Numbered from the stretch's first letter, positions 33,653-42,416 are shown. The stretch: 42,766 nt of DNA from an uncultured Oscillospiraceae bacterium (GCA_910578255.1 CAJTQM010000011.1:11935-54700), one strand, 5' to 3'. A program made the numbers and translations. Notes: generated by a model from the letters alone, not told the origin.

Positions 33653-34558
33653 TCATTCCACACCCAGAATACCGATGCCGATCATCACCAATAAAATCAT
33701 GGCGTATTGGCCACGGCTGAGTTTTTCCTTTAAGAAAATCCGGGACCAAAGCACCGAAAAAATGCTGAAGGACGCAATCATCGGCGCGGCCACAATCGCA
33801 TTAGAGGACATGGCATACACATAGACAAACTGGCCCGCCGTCTCCAGAATCGCCGCGCCGGTTAAGGGCTTTACGGCGGAGGAAAACAGCTTTTGCCGGC
33901 GCACAAAAACCAGATAGATCATGGCGAAAATCGCGATGAGCAAAAAGGTCATTTCATAGGCCATGTTGGCCTGATTTTCGGTAAAAATCGGGTTGTCCCC
34001 ATCCAGGTAAAACGCGTCGCCAAAGGTGCCCAGTCCATCGATGACGCAGTAAAGAATCGGGAAGAGGATGGCGATGGCGCTGACCGAATATTTTTTATCC
34101 ACCGTTTCTCCCGCTTCGGCCCGCTCCCGGTCCGCGTTTTTCTTTTCTACCATCGAAAGACCCAGAATACCGACACAGATAGCGGCTACCGCGCAAAACT
34201 GCAAAACGCTCATCCGCTGGCCCAGCACCAAAAAGCACAGAAGGGCCGCCACCGCGCCGGAGGAGTTGCTAATCGGCGAGCAGACCGAAAGGTCAATATA
34301 TCGAAGCCCCACATATCCCAGCGTCATGGACAGAATATACATGGACGACACCGGCAGATACCGGACCATATTCATGAAGGAAAAAGGCTCCTTGCAGACC
34401 AGCCCGTAATAAATGATCGCGTGCAAGCCCATCACCAGACCTACCATCATCACCGTTCTCCAGTGGCTGTATGGGTCTCCAGGGTCCGCGCCCTTTTTAT
34501 AAAACAGGTCGGCTCCGCTCCACGCAAGAATCGTTAAAATTGCGAATAAAAACCACAT
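33653..34558 (-). CDS. EamA-like drug/metabolite transporter (DMT superfamily)
   Basis: 301 residues with about ten hydrophobic helices in two halves, separated by a charged loop (VEKKNADRERAEAGETVDKKY, about 138-158). The first half has YVGLRYIDLSVCSPISNSSGAVAALL and the second IFSVLWSRIFLKEKLSRGQYAMILLVMIGIGIL, which are the EamA domain signatures. It should export or import a small metabolite; the substrate is unknown. A leader of about 120 bases with several possible hairpins precedes it, so its ligand may be sensed by the mRNA. Confidence 0.87.
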   Translation of the reverse strand: MWFLFAILTILAWSGADLFYKKGADPGDPYSHWRTVMMVGLVMGLHAIIYYGLVCKEPFSFMNMVRYLPVSSMYILSMTLGYVGLRYIDLSVCSPISNSSGAVAALLCFLVLGQRMSVLQFCAVAAICVGILGLSMVEKKNADRERAEAGETVDKKYSVSAIAILFPILYCVIDGLGTFGDAFYLDGDNPIFTENQANMAYEMTFLLIAIFAMIYLVFVRRQKLFSSAVKPLTGAAILETAGQFVYVYAMSSNAIVAAPMIASFSIFSVLWSRIFLKEKLSRGQYAMILLVMIGIGILGVE

Positions 34559-34678
34559 TGACAGTCACCTCTCGTAAAATTTTGCGGAAGTCCTTTCCTA
34601 TGGACCAAGATGATCCATACGCTGTACGTACAGAGAAATGTGCGTATTGCCTTTTGGGACAAGTACGCACTGACGCAA
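34559..34678 (-). ncRNA. Structured 5' leader of the DMT gene (candidate riboswitch)
   Basis: Read on the minus strand, the leader can form a closing stem TTGCG/CGCAA (34674-34678 with 34582-34586), a bulged hairpin with 7-bp arms GTGCGTA/TACGCAC (34640-34670), the perfect palindrome CTGTACGTACAG (34622-34633), an imperfect hairpin with TATGGA/TCCATA arms (34599-34619) and a GGAA/TTCC hairpin just after it. GAGAGG then leads into the ATG. The pairing is visible; function and class are not. It matches no riboswitch I recognise. Confidence 0.4.
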
Positions 34679-34684
34679 TTTCTT

Positions 34685-34713
34685 ATTATAGATACTGCCA
34701 GAGGTTTTGTAAA
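34685..34713 (-). promoter_or_regulatory. Promoter of the DMT gene
   Basis: Minus strand: TTTACA (34708-34713), 17-base spacer, perfect TATAAT (34685-34690). The predicted start near 34678 coincides with the first base of the leader's closing stem. Confidence 0.8.
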
Positions 34714-34786
34714 GAAAAATCTGCAAAATTCCGCCCAGGCTTACCTATTTTGACAGCATTTCTTTTGCGGCCGCACCTTTGCAAGG

Positions 34787-34815
34787 AAAAAGCCGGGAGA
34801 CTCCTTTCTCCCGGC
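34787..34815 (-). terminator. Terminator after the Pro-rich secreted protein gene
   Basis: GCCGGGAGA and TCTCCCGGC form a perfect 9-bp stem (34792-34800 with 34807-34815), followed on the minus strand by five T. Confidence 0.9.
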
Positions 34816-34853
34816 CATAAAACAACTATTTTCAATGCGGAACCGCCGCCTTA

Positions 34854-35744
34854 CTAGGCTTCATCCTGCGTACTTCCCGTATAAGTATCGGTACGCTGAA
34901 GGATCTCGGTTTCTGTTTCCTCATCATAGGTGTAGATATTCTCGGTATAGGAATTGGTTTCCGGATCGTGGTCCTCGACTTTCGAATAATGGGTAAGCTT
35001 ATTGTTATCGTCGTAGTATTCCACCCGAATCAGGGTCCCATCGTTTTCGTAAATGCTTGTAGTGTGATGGTAGGAAAACTCATAGGCGGGTTTCTGCTCC
35101 AGCTGAGACGCAGGCTCCGGCTGAGGCGCGGGCGCGGGCTCCGGCGCGGGCTGGACCGGTACGGTAGCCGCTGCGTCCACTTTGGGCGCCTGCTCCTGGA
35201 CCTGCGGCTTTGGATCCGGCTGGGGAATGGTCTGCTGCGGCTGCTGAACCTTTGGTTCGGCAGGTGTCGGGGCCTGTGCCTGGTCCGTATTCTTCAGAAT
35301 AGTCTGCGCTGGATCCTCCGAGACCTCCTTCTGCGGTGGGGTGCTGTTCATATCCGCGCCGGAAGCCATCTGAGACGTCTGTGTGGGGGACTCCGGCGCA
35401 GACGCCGGTACTGATTGGACCGGTGCAGAAGCTATCGCATCCGCCTTGGACGCCTGCTTTTGGACCTGCGGCTCTGGATCCGACTGCTGTGTCTCTGATT
35501 CGGCAGGCTCCTGGGCTTGTGTCCTATCCGTATCCTCTATAATGTCCTGTGCCCCATTTTTGGAGGTTTTCTCCGGAAGATTTTCCATATATACGCTGGG
35601 GGCCGATTGTACCTCCTCAACGGGTAAAGCAGGCGAATGCACCACTGTAGCGGCTGTTATAACCGTCGCCGCTGCTGCCACAGTTGCAACGATCCCGGTT
35701 GTGGTCTTAGCCGCACCTGCAAAAAGAATGCTGATAAGTTTCAT
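34854..35744 (-). CDS. Pro/Gln-rich exported protein with internal duplication, function unknown
   Basis: 296 residues. An N-terminal hydrophobic stretch (about 16-36, TGIVATVAAAATVITAATVV) would export or anchor it. Residues about 65-118 and 146-210 are two imperfect copies: AQ-I---TD--QA--PAE---QQ followed by a DP-PQVQ-QA-K-DA----PVQ-- P-rich piece. The C-terminal 75 residues are Tyr/Thr/Glu-rich with repeated YE-DGT-I--EYYD and YTENIYTYDEETETE. It resembles a flexible stalk plus a small beta head, but I know no family. It starts behind AAAGGAGGGG. No clear promoter was found in the 60 bases upstream. Confidence 0.7.
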   Translation of the reverse strand: MKLISILFAGAAKTTTGIVATVAAAATVITAATVVHSPALPVEEVQSAPSVYMENLPEKTSKNGAQDIIEDTDRTQAQEPAESETQQSDPEPQVQKQASKADAIASAPVQSVPASAPESPTQTSQMASGADMNSTPPQKEVSEDPAQTILKNTDQAQAPTPAEPKVQQPQQTIPQPDPKPQVQEQAPKVDAAATVPVQPAPEPAPAPQPEPASQLEQKPAYEFSYHHTTSIYENDGTLIRVEYYDDNNKLTHYSKVEDHDPETNSYTENIYTYDEETETEILQRTDTYTGSTQDEA

Positions 35745-35806
35745 TTTAGTCCCCTCCTTTATTGATCTGCTTCTTTTATATCAAAGATTGGTAACAAAAA
35801 AGTCAC

Positions 35807-35842
35807 AAAAAACGGTCCAAAGAGGCATTTTGGACCGTTTTT
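35807..35842 (-). terminator. Terminator after the GT2 gene
   Basis: ACGGTCCAAA-type arms (35811-35820 with 35829-35838) flanked by A and T runs. It ends the minus-strand YfhO-GT2 unit. Confidence 0.88.
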
Positions 35843-35889
35843 CCTACAATTTTACCTTTTTTCTGAAATAACCTCCGACAGAGAAACAC

Positions 35890-36861
35890 CTATGCTTTTG
35901 GACCGTTCGGGCTTTTCCCCTCGTCCAATAGCATCTCAATATGATACCGGGGACGGGCCTTGACCTCTGCATAGGTCTTGCCCACATACGCGCCGACCAG
36001 TCCCAGTGCCACCAGCTGGATCCCCAGACCCAGCCAGACCGAAATCAGCACCCAGACCCAGCCTTCCACCGAAACGCCGCACAAAAGGCAGATCAGCGCT
36101 GCCAAAAGCCCCAAGCCGGACAAAAAGCCAACGGCTATTCCCACGCCGGTAATCAGTGCCAGCGGCTTGGTGCTAAAGGAGGTGATGCCATCCCAGGCGA
36201 AGGAGAGCATCTTTTTTAAAGGGTACTTGGATTCCCCTGCAAACCGTTCGCTGCGCTCGTAAGTCACCACCGCTGTTTTAAAGCCGATGAGAGGGACGAT
36301 CCCCCGCAAAAACAGGTTGACCTCCCGATAGCCGGAAAAGCAGTCCAGCGCCCTGCGGCTCATCAGCCGGTAGTCCGCGTGGTTGCCGACGATATCCACC
36401 CCCATCTTTTTCATCAGCCCGTAAAAGCCCATGGCGGTGGAGCGCTTAAAGGCTGTATCCGTATCCCGGGCGCTGCGCACCCCGTAAACGATCTGGGCGC
36501 CCTTGTGATACTCCTCCACAAACTGGTCCAGTACCTCGATATCGTCCTGCAAATCCGCGTCTAAAGAGATGGTGATGTCGCACAACTCCCGGGCGGTCAT
36601 CAGCCCGGCGACCAGCGCGTTTTGATGGCCCCGGTTGCGGGAAAGCTTAAGGCCCGATACCGTGGAATTTTCCCGGTGAAAGCCGCAGATCAACTCCCAG
36701 GTCCGGTCCCGGCTGCCGTCGTCCACCAAAAGAATCCGGCTCTCTTCCGAAACCAACCCTTTTTCGGTCATCCTTTTTAACTTATCCGTCAACCGCCGGA
36801 CCGTTTCGGGCAAAACTTCCTCTTCGTTATAACAGGGAACCACCAAATACAATCGATCCAT
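35890..36861 (-). CDS. Family 2 glycosyltransferase, CsbB/GtrB-like (polyprenyl-phosphate sugar)
   Basis: 323 residues. A GT-A domain (1-215) has YLVVPCYNEEEVLPETV, LLVDDGSRDRT, the DxD-type ISLDADLQDD and KRSTAMGFYGLMKKMG, followed by two membrane helices (about 230-290). This is the DPM1/GtrB/CsbB type that loads a sugar from a nucleotide donor onto undecaprenyl phosphate. It follows YfhO by 2 bp. In Bacillus CsbB and YfhO act as a pair to add GlcNAc to lipoteichoic acid outside the cell; a similar job is inferred here. Confidence 0.9.
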   Translation of the reverse strand: MDRLYLVVPCYNEEEVLPETVRRLTDKLKRMTEKGLVSEESRILLVDDGSRDRTWELICGFHRENSTVSGLKLSRNRGHQNALVAGLMTARELCDITISLDADLQDDIEVLDQFVEEYHKGAQIVYGVRSARDTDTAFKRSTAMGFYGLMKKMGVDIVGNHADYRLMSRRALDCFSGYREVNLFLRGIVPLIGFKTAVVTYERSERFAGESKYPLKKMLSFAWDGITSFSTKPLALITGVGIAVGFLSGLGLLAALICLLCGVSVEGWVWVLISVWLGLGIQLVALGLVGAYVGKTYAEVKARPRYHIEMLLDEGKSPNGPKA

Positions 36862-36863
36862 AC

Positions 36864-39281
36864 TTATTTATCCTCCCCCTCGCAATGCTGCGATTGATCT
36901 TGGTTTAATAAATCCTCAAAGGAAAGCTGCTGTTCCTCCTCCGGCGCCTGCAATACCCCATAGCTGATGGAGGGAGTGCCGCGGCGCTTTAGCCGATGGG
37001 AAAGAAGCAGGTATCCCACCAGAACCAGCAGGGAAACGCCGCTGACCGCCAGTCCCGCCGTCAAGCCGGGCGTGCGGTAGGTAAAACGGATCTCACTGTC
37101 CCCCGCCGGGACCCGCACCGCCATAAAGCCGATGTCCACCTTTTCAATCTGCGCCGGTTCCCCGTTGACGGTGGCGGTCCAGCCCTCGTCATAAGGGACA
37201 CTTAGAAACACCAGATTTTCTTTTGACAGCAAAATTTTGCAGGTAAAGCCCTTCGTGTCGGTGGTAAATTCGTAAGCAGCCTGCCGGCGGCGGTCGGCGC
37301 AGTCGGCCACAAAGGCGTCTTCACTGAGCGTGTCCGCCTTTTGGTCCGAAAGCTTGGTTAAAATATCGCCGTGGCGGCCGATGGTCTCCTCATCCAGCAA
37401 AATCCCCTTCATCAACAGCAGGCAGCGGGAACCCTTGGCGGTCATATCGAACATTTCCCGGGTAATATAGTGGTTAAAGGCAAACCCCATAGGGACAAAA
37501 TTGTCGTTTTCGTAAAGGTTAAAATTCCCGTCGGTCCGCACATAAGAGTAGCCCGGCATGGGGGACTGATCCTCGTTGCGTTCCTCGATCACAAGCCAGC
37601 GCACCGAAAGCAGGCTGCGCAGGGCGTACAGTCCCACATCCGGCTTGGAGGATACATCCCGGGTTACCGCTACCTCGGGGTAAAACTCCATCAGCGATAC
37701 CGGGACGATAGAGTGAAACGCCTGGATATTGGGCCGGTCCCAATACATGCCCAGATTTTCGATGGTGCTGTAAAAATCGGTCCGGACAAAGCTTTTATCC
37801 TCCGGAAACTGGACCATCTCCCGGCCGTTGATCCCGTTGTCTATAAGCCACTGGTCCGAACTGCGGGCATTTTTTCCGTCGATAAAATAAATCCAGCCAA
37901 ACAGCACGCTGACAGCGCATACCCCGGCGATGGCCACCCGCGGCATCTGCCGGGTATTTTGAAACCGCCGGATCAAAAGCCAGGTGCCCACAAGGCATGC
38001 GCCGGTGAAGGCGGCATACAGCCAGAAGGTCGGCATATCAGAGGCAAGACCGATTTTCCATTCTTCCTCTTCTTTTATGGGGGTAAATCCAACCGCCAGC
38101 ACCATTCCGGCCGTAATTCCCGCCGCCCATTTTACGCCGCGCAGATAGTCGATTCCCCGCCGCTCCATGGCCAGCACCGTCGCAAGACTCATCAAAAGAA
38201 TCAGCATGTAAAACCAGCGGGTATAATAGGAGTTGTTAAGCAGAATAAAAATGCTGTTAAGCCCCGGAATCACCGCGATTAAAAGGCAGGCGGCGATGAG
38301 TTTTTTGAGCCACGACCGCCGGGCCGAGGTCAGATAGGCCAGCATCCCGGTAGCGCCAAACAGCGGAAGCCAGGCGCTGAGGCTGGACCATTTTGCCCCG
38401 TGGTTGGGGAACATCACCGGCCGGGAGGGCACATGGGGCGGGAACAAAAAGCTTCCCACAATGGCGGGCAGCCGTTCCTCGTGCCAGTACAGCCAAAAAT
38501 TCCAGCCGGACAAAAGGTTCTCCGAGGTAGTCCGGGGATTGCCCAAAATTCCCAGCACGGCGGGCAGAAAGACAAACAGGGAAAGCCCCATCCCCAACAC
38601 AGCCTCAAAGGCGATCCAACAGAATTTTTTAAAGCTTGCCCCCCACTTTTTATCGGTGCAGCGGAAAAAGAAGTACAAAACGCAGAAGACGGCGCTTCCG
38701 ATAAAAAACCAGTAGTTGACCACCGCGTTGATCGCCACCGCCGCCGCGAAAAATCCCCGGCGGTTATTTTGCACCAGTTCTTCCATCCCGATGAGCAAAA
38801 GCGGGAAAAACACCGCCACCTCGTGGAAATGGTTAAAAAAGGTGTTGTAGAACATAAATCCCGAAAAAGCGTACAGCAAAGAGCCCAGAAGGGCGAATTC
38901 CTTTCGGCGCACAAACCGTTCAATATAAAAATAAGAAGTCAGGGCCGCACAGGCATTTTTTAAGATTAAAAGCGGCGCCATAAAAAACGGCACCCAATCG
39001 GTGGGAAACGGGATGGTCAGCCAGAAAAACGGGCTGGTCAGGTTGTAAAAGCTATAGGACGCGATAAAATTTGCGCCCAGATCGGTGGTCCAGTTCCAGC
39101 CGAAATTGCCCTCCCGCACCGCTTGATGAACCAGCTTGTAAAACGGGATCTGCTGGGCGTTAAAATCTCCGATAAAAATAAAATAGCCGCCGTTGTAAAG
39201 GACAAACGGCACAAATACGGCGGCGGAAACCGCCAGCGCCAGATAAAACGCTTTCCAGTGCAGACTTTTTTGCGCGGTCAT
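36864..39281 (-). CDS. YfhO-family membrane glycosyltransferase
   Basis: 805 residues. An N-terminal membrane region of about a dozen helices (1-440) has the YfhO/GT-C hallmark FIFIGDFNAQQIPFYKLVHQ near residue 35 with its acid in the first outer loop. A large outer domain follows (about 470-725), with a last helix at about 735-755 and an acidic cytoplasmic tail. YfhO proteins are thought to move a sugar from undecaprenyl phosphate to an outer-surface polymer. GGAG lies 8 bases before the ATG. It and the GT2 gene form a unit; no flippase gene is next to them. Confidence 0.88.
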   Translation of the reverse strand: MTAQKSLHWKAFYLALAVSAAVFVPFVLYNGGYFIFIGDFNAQQIPFYKLVHQAVREGNFGWNWTTDLGANFIASYSFYNLTSPFFWLTIPFPTDWVPFFMAPLLILKNACAALTSYFYIERFVRRKEFALLGSLLYAFSGFMFYNTFFNHFHEVAVFFPLLLIGMEELVQNNRRGFFAAAVAINAVVNYWFFIGSAVFCVLYFFFRCTDKKWGASFKKFCWIAFEAVLGMGLSLFVFLPAVLGILGNPRTTSENLLSGWNFWLYWHEERLPAIVGSFLFPPHVPSRPVMFPNHGAKWSSLSAWLPLFGATGMLAYLTSARRSWLKKLIAACLLIAVIPGLNSIFILLNNSYYTRWFYMLILLMSLATVLAMERRGIDYLRGVKWAAGITAGMVLAVGFTPIKEEEEWKIGLASDMPTFWLYAAFTGACLVGTWLLIRRFQNTRQMPRVAIAGVCAVSVLFGWIYFIDGKNARSSDQWLIDNGINGREMVQFPEDKSFVRTDFYSTIENLGMYWDRPNIQAFHSIVPVSLMEFYPEVAVTRDVSSKPDVGLYALRSLLSVRWLVIEERNEDQSPMPGYSYVRTDGNFNLYENDNFVPMGFAFNHYITREMFDMTAKGSRCLLLMKGILLDEETIGRHGDILTKLSDQKADTLSEDAFVADCADRRRQAAYEFTTDTKGFTCKILLSKENLVFLSVPYDEGWTATVNGEPAQIEKVDIGFMAVRVPAGDSEIRFTYRTPGLTAGLAVSGVSLLVLVGYLLLSHRLKRRGTPSISYGVLQAPEEEQQLSFEDLLNQDQSQHCEGEDK

Positions 39282-39387
39282 AGCTTCAACTCCATTGATG
39301 TTTTTCCTTATAAGAACCCTTTTGAGCCTTGCATTCGTTTCCGGTTTGGGCTACCATAACAGTAAATCTATAAAAAAATCCAAATCT

Positions 39388-39590
39388 CTGGCCGCCTGCA
39401 TCGGCCGGCCAGTGAAAATCCGTATAATCCATCATGCCTGTAGGGCAGCCATCGAAATCCAAGGATAATAGCGGCTTTGCCGTTATTATACTATAAAGGC
39501 GGGAGCCGCTCATGGTATAATGGGCCGTCGCCGTAGGCGGGCCATAAGAATGAAGTATAATAACGACTCTGGCATTATTATACCACAATC
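39388..39590. repeat. Palindromic modular repeat cluster, locus 2
   Basis: Order B3-B4-C-A3-B5-C'. B3 (39388-39428) and B4 (39429-39469) are adjacent 41-base units. C is the palindrome GATAATAGCGG-type with CGTTATTATA (39464-39490). A3 (39485-39521) has arms ATTATACTATAA and TCATGGTATAAT with a one-base-longer core, and is less perfect than A1 and A2. B5 is 39522-39561 and C' is 39556-39582. It lies between the YfhO and yfbR genes; the rest of that 383-bp gap shows nothing clear. Confidence 0.82.
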
Positions 39591-39664
39591 CATCCTTATA
39601 GTGCTAAATTTTGGCGCGATTTATGCAATTTTTCTTCCAATTTTATTCTTTCGGGGGGGTACGA

Positions 39665-40264
39665 ATGGAACACAGCTCCTTTTTCGCCATGCTTTTTCGC
39701 ATGAAATACATCAACCGCTGGGGGCTGATGCGCAACACCCGCTGGGAAAATCTCAGCGAACACAGCATGGAAACCGCCATGCTTGCCCACGCGCTGGCGG
39801 TCATCGGCAACCGGCGGATGGGCCGGCAGTATCCTTTAGAGCCAATTGTCCTGCACGCATTGTACCACGATTGCTCCGAAATTCTCACCGGGGATCTTCC
39901 CACCCCGGTCAAGTACGGCAGTCCCGCGCTGCAGGGCTCTTATAAAGCGGTGGAACAGGCGGCCTGCCGGCGGCTGGCGGCGCTGCTCCCCGTCGATCTG
40001 CGGGAGGATTTCGCCGTGTATCTTTCTGGCGACGGGCTGGACGGCGCCTCCCAAAAGCTGGTGAAAGCGGCAGACCGGCTGGCGTTGATCAAGTGTATTG
40101 AGGAGGAAAAGGCGGGCAACCGGGAGTTTCTGCCGGCCAAGGAATCCACCCTAAAGGCTTTGCGCGCCATGGACCTGCCGGAGGTCTCGGTCTTTTTAGA
40201 GGAGTTTCTGCCCGCTTTCTCGCTGGCGCTGGACGAATTGGAAACAAAAGAAACGGAGGAATAA
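39665..40264 (+). CDS. 5'-deoxynucleotidase YfbR-like (HD domain)
   Basis: 199 residues, the same length as E. coli YfbR, with the key residues at identical positions: Arg18-Trp19 (NRWGLMRNT), His33 (SEHSME), His68-Asp69 (LYHDCSEI) and Asp137 (AADRLA). It removes phosphate from deoxynucleoside 5'-monophosphates using a divalent metal. The ATG at 39665 lies 5 bases after a run of seven G; longer in-frame starts run into the repeat region. The MBL gene starts 3 bp after its stop and is coupled to it. The promoter was not identified and may be in the repeat cluster. Confidence 0.92.
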   Translation: MEHSSFFAMLFRMKYINRWGLMRNTRWENLSEHSMETAMLAHALAVIGNRRMGRQYPLEPIVLHALYHDCSEILTGDLPTPVKYGSPALQGSYKAVEQAACRRLAALLPVDLREDFAVYLSGDGLDGASQKLVKAADRLALIKCIEEEKAGNREFLPAKESTLKALRAMDLPEVSVFLEEFLPAFSLALDELETKETEE

Positions 40265-40267
40265 CAA

Positions 40268-41062
40268 ATGGCGGAAAAACTGGCCGTCTGGCTTTTGGAT
40301 CTGGGAACTTTGTACGCCAAACAGGAAAGCATTGTCTGCCGGGATCAACCTGAAAATACAAACCGGATCCACCTACCGGTGATGGCGGTGCTGGTCCGGC
40401 ACGAAAGCGGCTTTTTGCTTTTTGACACCGGCTGCCGGCCCGACGCCATGGAGGGCGGCTGGCCCCAAAACATGCAGGCGGCCTTTCCGCTGACCCGCTC
40501 TCCCCAGCAGGACCTGACCCATCAGCTGGCGCTGTGCGGCGTATCCCCGGAGCAAATCGGCACCGTAGTTCTCTCCCACCTGCATTTGGACCACGCCGGG
40601 AACGTGTCTCTTTTCCCCCATGCCAGATGTATTGTCCCCGCAGAAGACCTGGCCTTGGCCCGCTCTTTGGTCAAAGAGGAGGATCCCGCCCGCCGGGGCG
40701 GGTATATCCGCCGGGACATTGAGGAACTCCCGGAAGACCTGATCGGTCTTACGCAAGACGAAACGCTTTTTCCCGGCGTGCGACTTTTGTCTTTGCCCGG
40801 CCATACCCCCGGCCTTCTGGGGATGGCTGTTTCGTCCAGCGGGGAAACCCTGTTATTTCCCTCCGACGCGGTTTATACGGCGGACAATTACGGTCCGCCG
40901 CCGGTTTCGCCCCGCAGTCCCTATAACCGGGAGCAGCTTTTGCAAAGCGTCTCCCGGGTCCGGGAATTGGCGGACACGCTGGGCGCCCGGGTGATCTTCT
41001 CCCATGATATAAACCTGTGGGGCCGTTTGCCCCATGCACCATTGGCGGTTCTGGGCGAATAA
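40268..41062 (+). CDS. MBL-fold metallo-hydrolase, AHL-lactonase-like family
   Basis: 264 residues. The zinc motif HLHLDHAG puts His104, His106, Asp108 and His109 at the very positions found in the AiiA lactonase. His179 (PGHTPG) and Asp200 (LFPSDAVYT) bind the second metal, and SHDINLW near the C-terminus gives the last His. It is a metal-dependent hydrolase; lactone substrates are plausible, but the family also includes other esterases. It is coupled to the yfbR-like gene. A separate promoter drives pfp after it. Confidence 0.88.
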   Translation: MAEKLAVWLLDLGTLYAKQESIVCRDQPENTNRIHLPVMAVLVRHESGFLLFDTGCRPDAMEGGWPQNMQAAFPLTRSPQQDLTHQLALCGVSPEQIGTVVLSHLHLDHAGNVSLFPHARCIVPAEDLALARSLVKEEDPARRGGYIRRDIEELPEDLIGLTQDETLFPGVRLLSLPGHTPGLLGMAVSSSGETLLFPSDAVYTADNYGPPPVSPRSPYNREQLLQSVSRVRELADTLGARVIFSHDINLWGRLPHAPLAVLGE

Positions 41063-41097
41063 GGGACAGAAAAAGTCCAGGCCCTAAGGCTTTTGGA

Positions 41098-41126
41098 TTG
41101 TTTTCCATCAGGGAATATGGTATACT
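41098..41126 (+). promoter_or_regulatory. Promoter of the phosphofructokinase gene
   Basis: TTGTTT (41098-41103), 17-base spacer, TATACT (41121-41126). Confidence 0.7.
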
Positions 41127-41179
41127 CAAAATCAGTAAGCCGTATGTTTTTGGAGGAAAAATCAGGAGGGCTTTTTTTC

Positions 41180-42415
41180 ATGAGCAATATGCTGATTGCA
41201 CAGTCCGGCGGACCAACCGCCGCCATCAATGCATCGCTGTCCGGCGCGATTCAGGAGGCGATCCGCAGCGGGGAGATCGGTCAGGTCTACGGGGCGCTCA
41301 ACGGCGTTGAGGGGATGCTGGCCGGTACAATCATCGACCTGCGCGCCCAATTTTCCCGGCAAGAGGATTTTACCATTTTGGAATGCACGCCCGCCATGGC
41401 CTTGGGCTCCTGCCGCTTCCGTCTGCCGCAAGAGGAGGAGGACCCGGCTCTCTACCAAAAAATTGACGGGATTTTTCGCCGCTACGATATCGGGTACTTT
41501 TTTTACATCGGCGGAAACGATTCTATGGACACGGTGGACAAGCTTTCCCGCCACTTTGCCCGGACCGGGCAGGATATCCGGATCATCGGGATCCCCAAAA
41601 CGATTGATAACGATCTGCCCGGCACCGACCATTCGCCGGGTTTTGGTTCGGCGGCAAAATTCATCGCCACCTCGGTGCTGGAAATTATCCGCGACTGCTA
41701 TGTATACGACACCGATTCGGTGACCATTGTGGAAATTATGGGCCGGAACGCCGGCTGGCTTGCCGCCTCGGCCGCCCTTCCCCGCACCGTGGGCGCCCGC
41801 GCTCCCCACCTGATCTATCTGCCGGAGGTTGTCTTTGATCCGGAGCAGTTTATCCGAGATGTCAAAGAGATTCTCTCCCTGACCCGCAACTGTATCGTGG
41901 CGGTGTCCGAAGGAGTCCGTCTGTCGGACGGTACCTTTGCCGCAGAGAATTTCCAAAGCGGCGTGGTCGACGCATTCGGTCACCGGTATCTGTCCGGCGT
42001 TGGAAAGTATCTGGAGGCGCTGGTCCGCGACAAGGTGGGCTGCAAGGTGCGCTCCATTGAGTTAAACGTGCTGCAGCGCTGTTCCTCCCATCTTCTCTCC
42101 GCTACCGACGTGCGGGAGGCCCGGAAGATCGGCAGCTACGCCATCCGCTTTGCCCTGCAGGGCCAGACCGGGGTAATGATGGTATTCGAGCGGGTTTCCA
42201 ACCGGCCCTATATGGTCCGGATCGGCTGCCGGCCGGTGGCCGAAATCGCCAACCGGGAGCAGCTGGTTCCCCGGGCGTGGATCAATAAGCAGGGCAACGA
42301 CATCACCGAGGAAATGTTCGACTACCTGCTTCCGCTGATTGAAGGGGAGGTTTCCCATCCCACCCAAAACGGGATGCCGCAGCATTTTGTGCTGGAAAAA
42401 TCCATCGTGGGATAA
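41180..42415 (+). CDS. pfp: Diphosphate-type 6-phosphofructokinase
   Basis: 411 residues, longer than the 320 of bacterial ATP-PFK. QSGGPTAAINASL (8-20) is the phosphate loop, GGNDS (111-115) replaces the GGDGS of ATP enzymes, and PKTIDND (139-145) has the Lys that marks PPi users. MGRNAGWLAA and a C-terminal RIGCRPVAEIANR follow. It phosphorylates fructose-6-phosphate reversibly, probably with pyrophosphate. Asn113 stands where most PPi enzymes have Asp (GGDDS), so donor use should be tested. The ATG at 41180 follows AGGAGGG. An IS200 element begins right after its stop. Confidence 0.9.
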   Translation: MSNMLIAQSGGPTAAINASLSGAIQEAIRSGEIGQVYGALNGVEGMLAGTIIDLRAQFSRQEDFTILECTPAMALGSCRFRLPQEEEDPALYQKIDGIFRRYDIGYFFYIGGNDSMDTVDKLSRHFARTGQDIRIIGIPKTIDNDLPGTDHSPGFGSAAKFIATSVLEIIRDCYVYDTDSVTIVEIMGRNAGWLAASAALPRTVGARAPHLIYLPEVVFDPEQFIRDVKEILSLTRNCIVAVSEGVRLSDGTFAAENFQSGVVDAFGHRYLSGVGKYLEALVRDKVGCKVRSIELNVLQRCSSHLLSATDVREARKIGSYAIRFALQGQTGVMMVFERVSNRPYMVRIGCRPVAEIANREQLVPRAWINKQGNDITEEMFDYLLPLIEGEVSHPTQNGMPQHFVLEKSIVG

Positions 42416-42416
42416 G

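Noticed and set aside
34471..34857. Plus-strand 128-residue frame in the DMT leader
   Set aside because: It runs through the leader and terminator and has no ribosome site or domain.
37371..38282. Plus-strand open frame of 303 residues inside the YfhO gene
   Set aside because: It is antisense to a well-recognised membrane protein and shows no domain.
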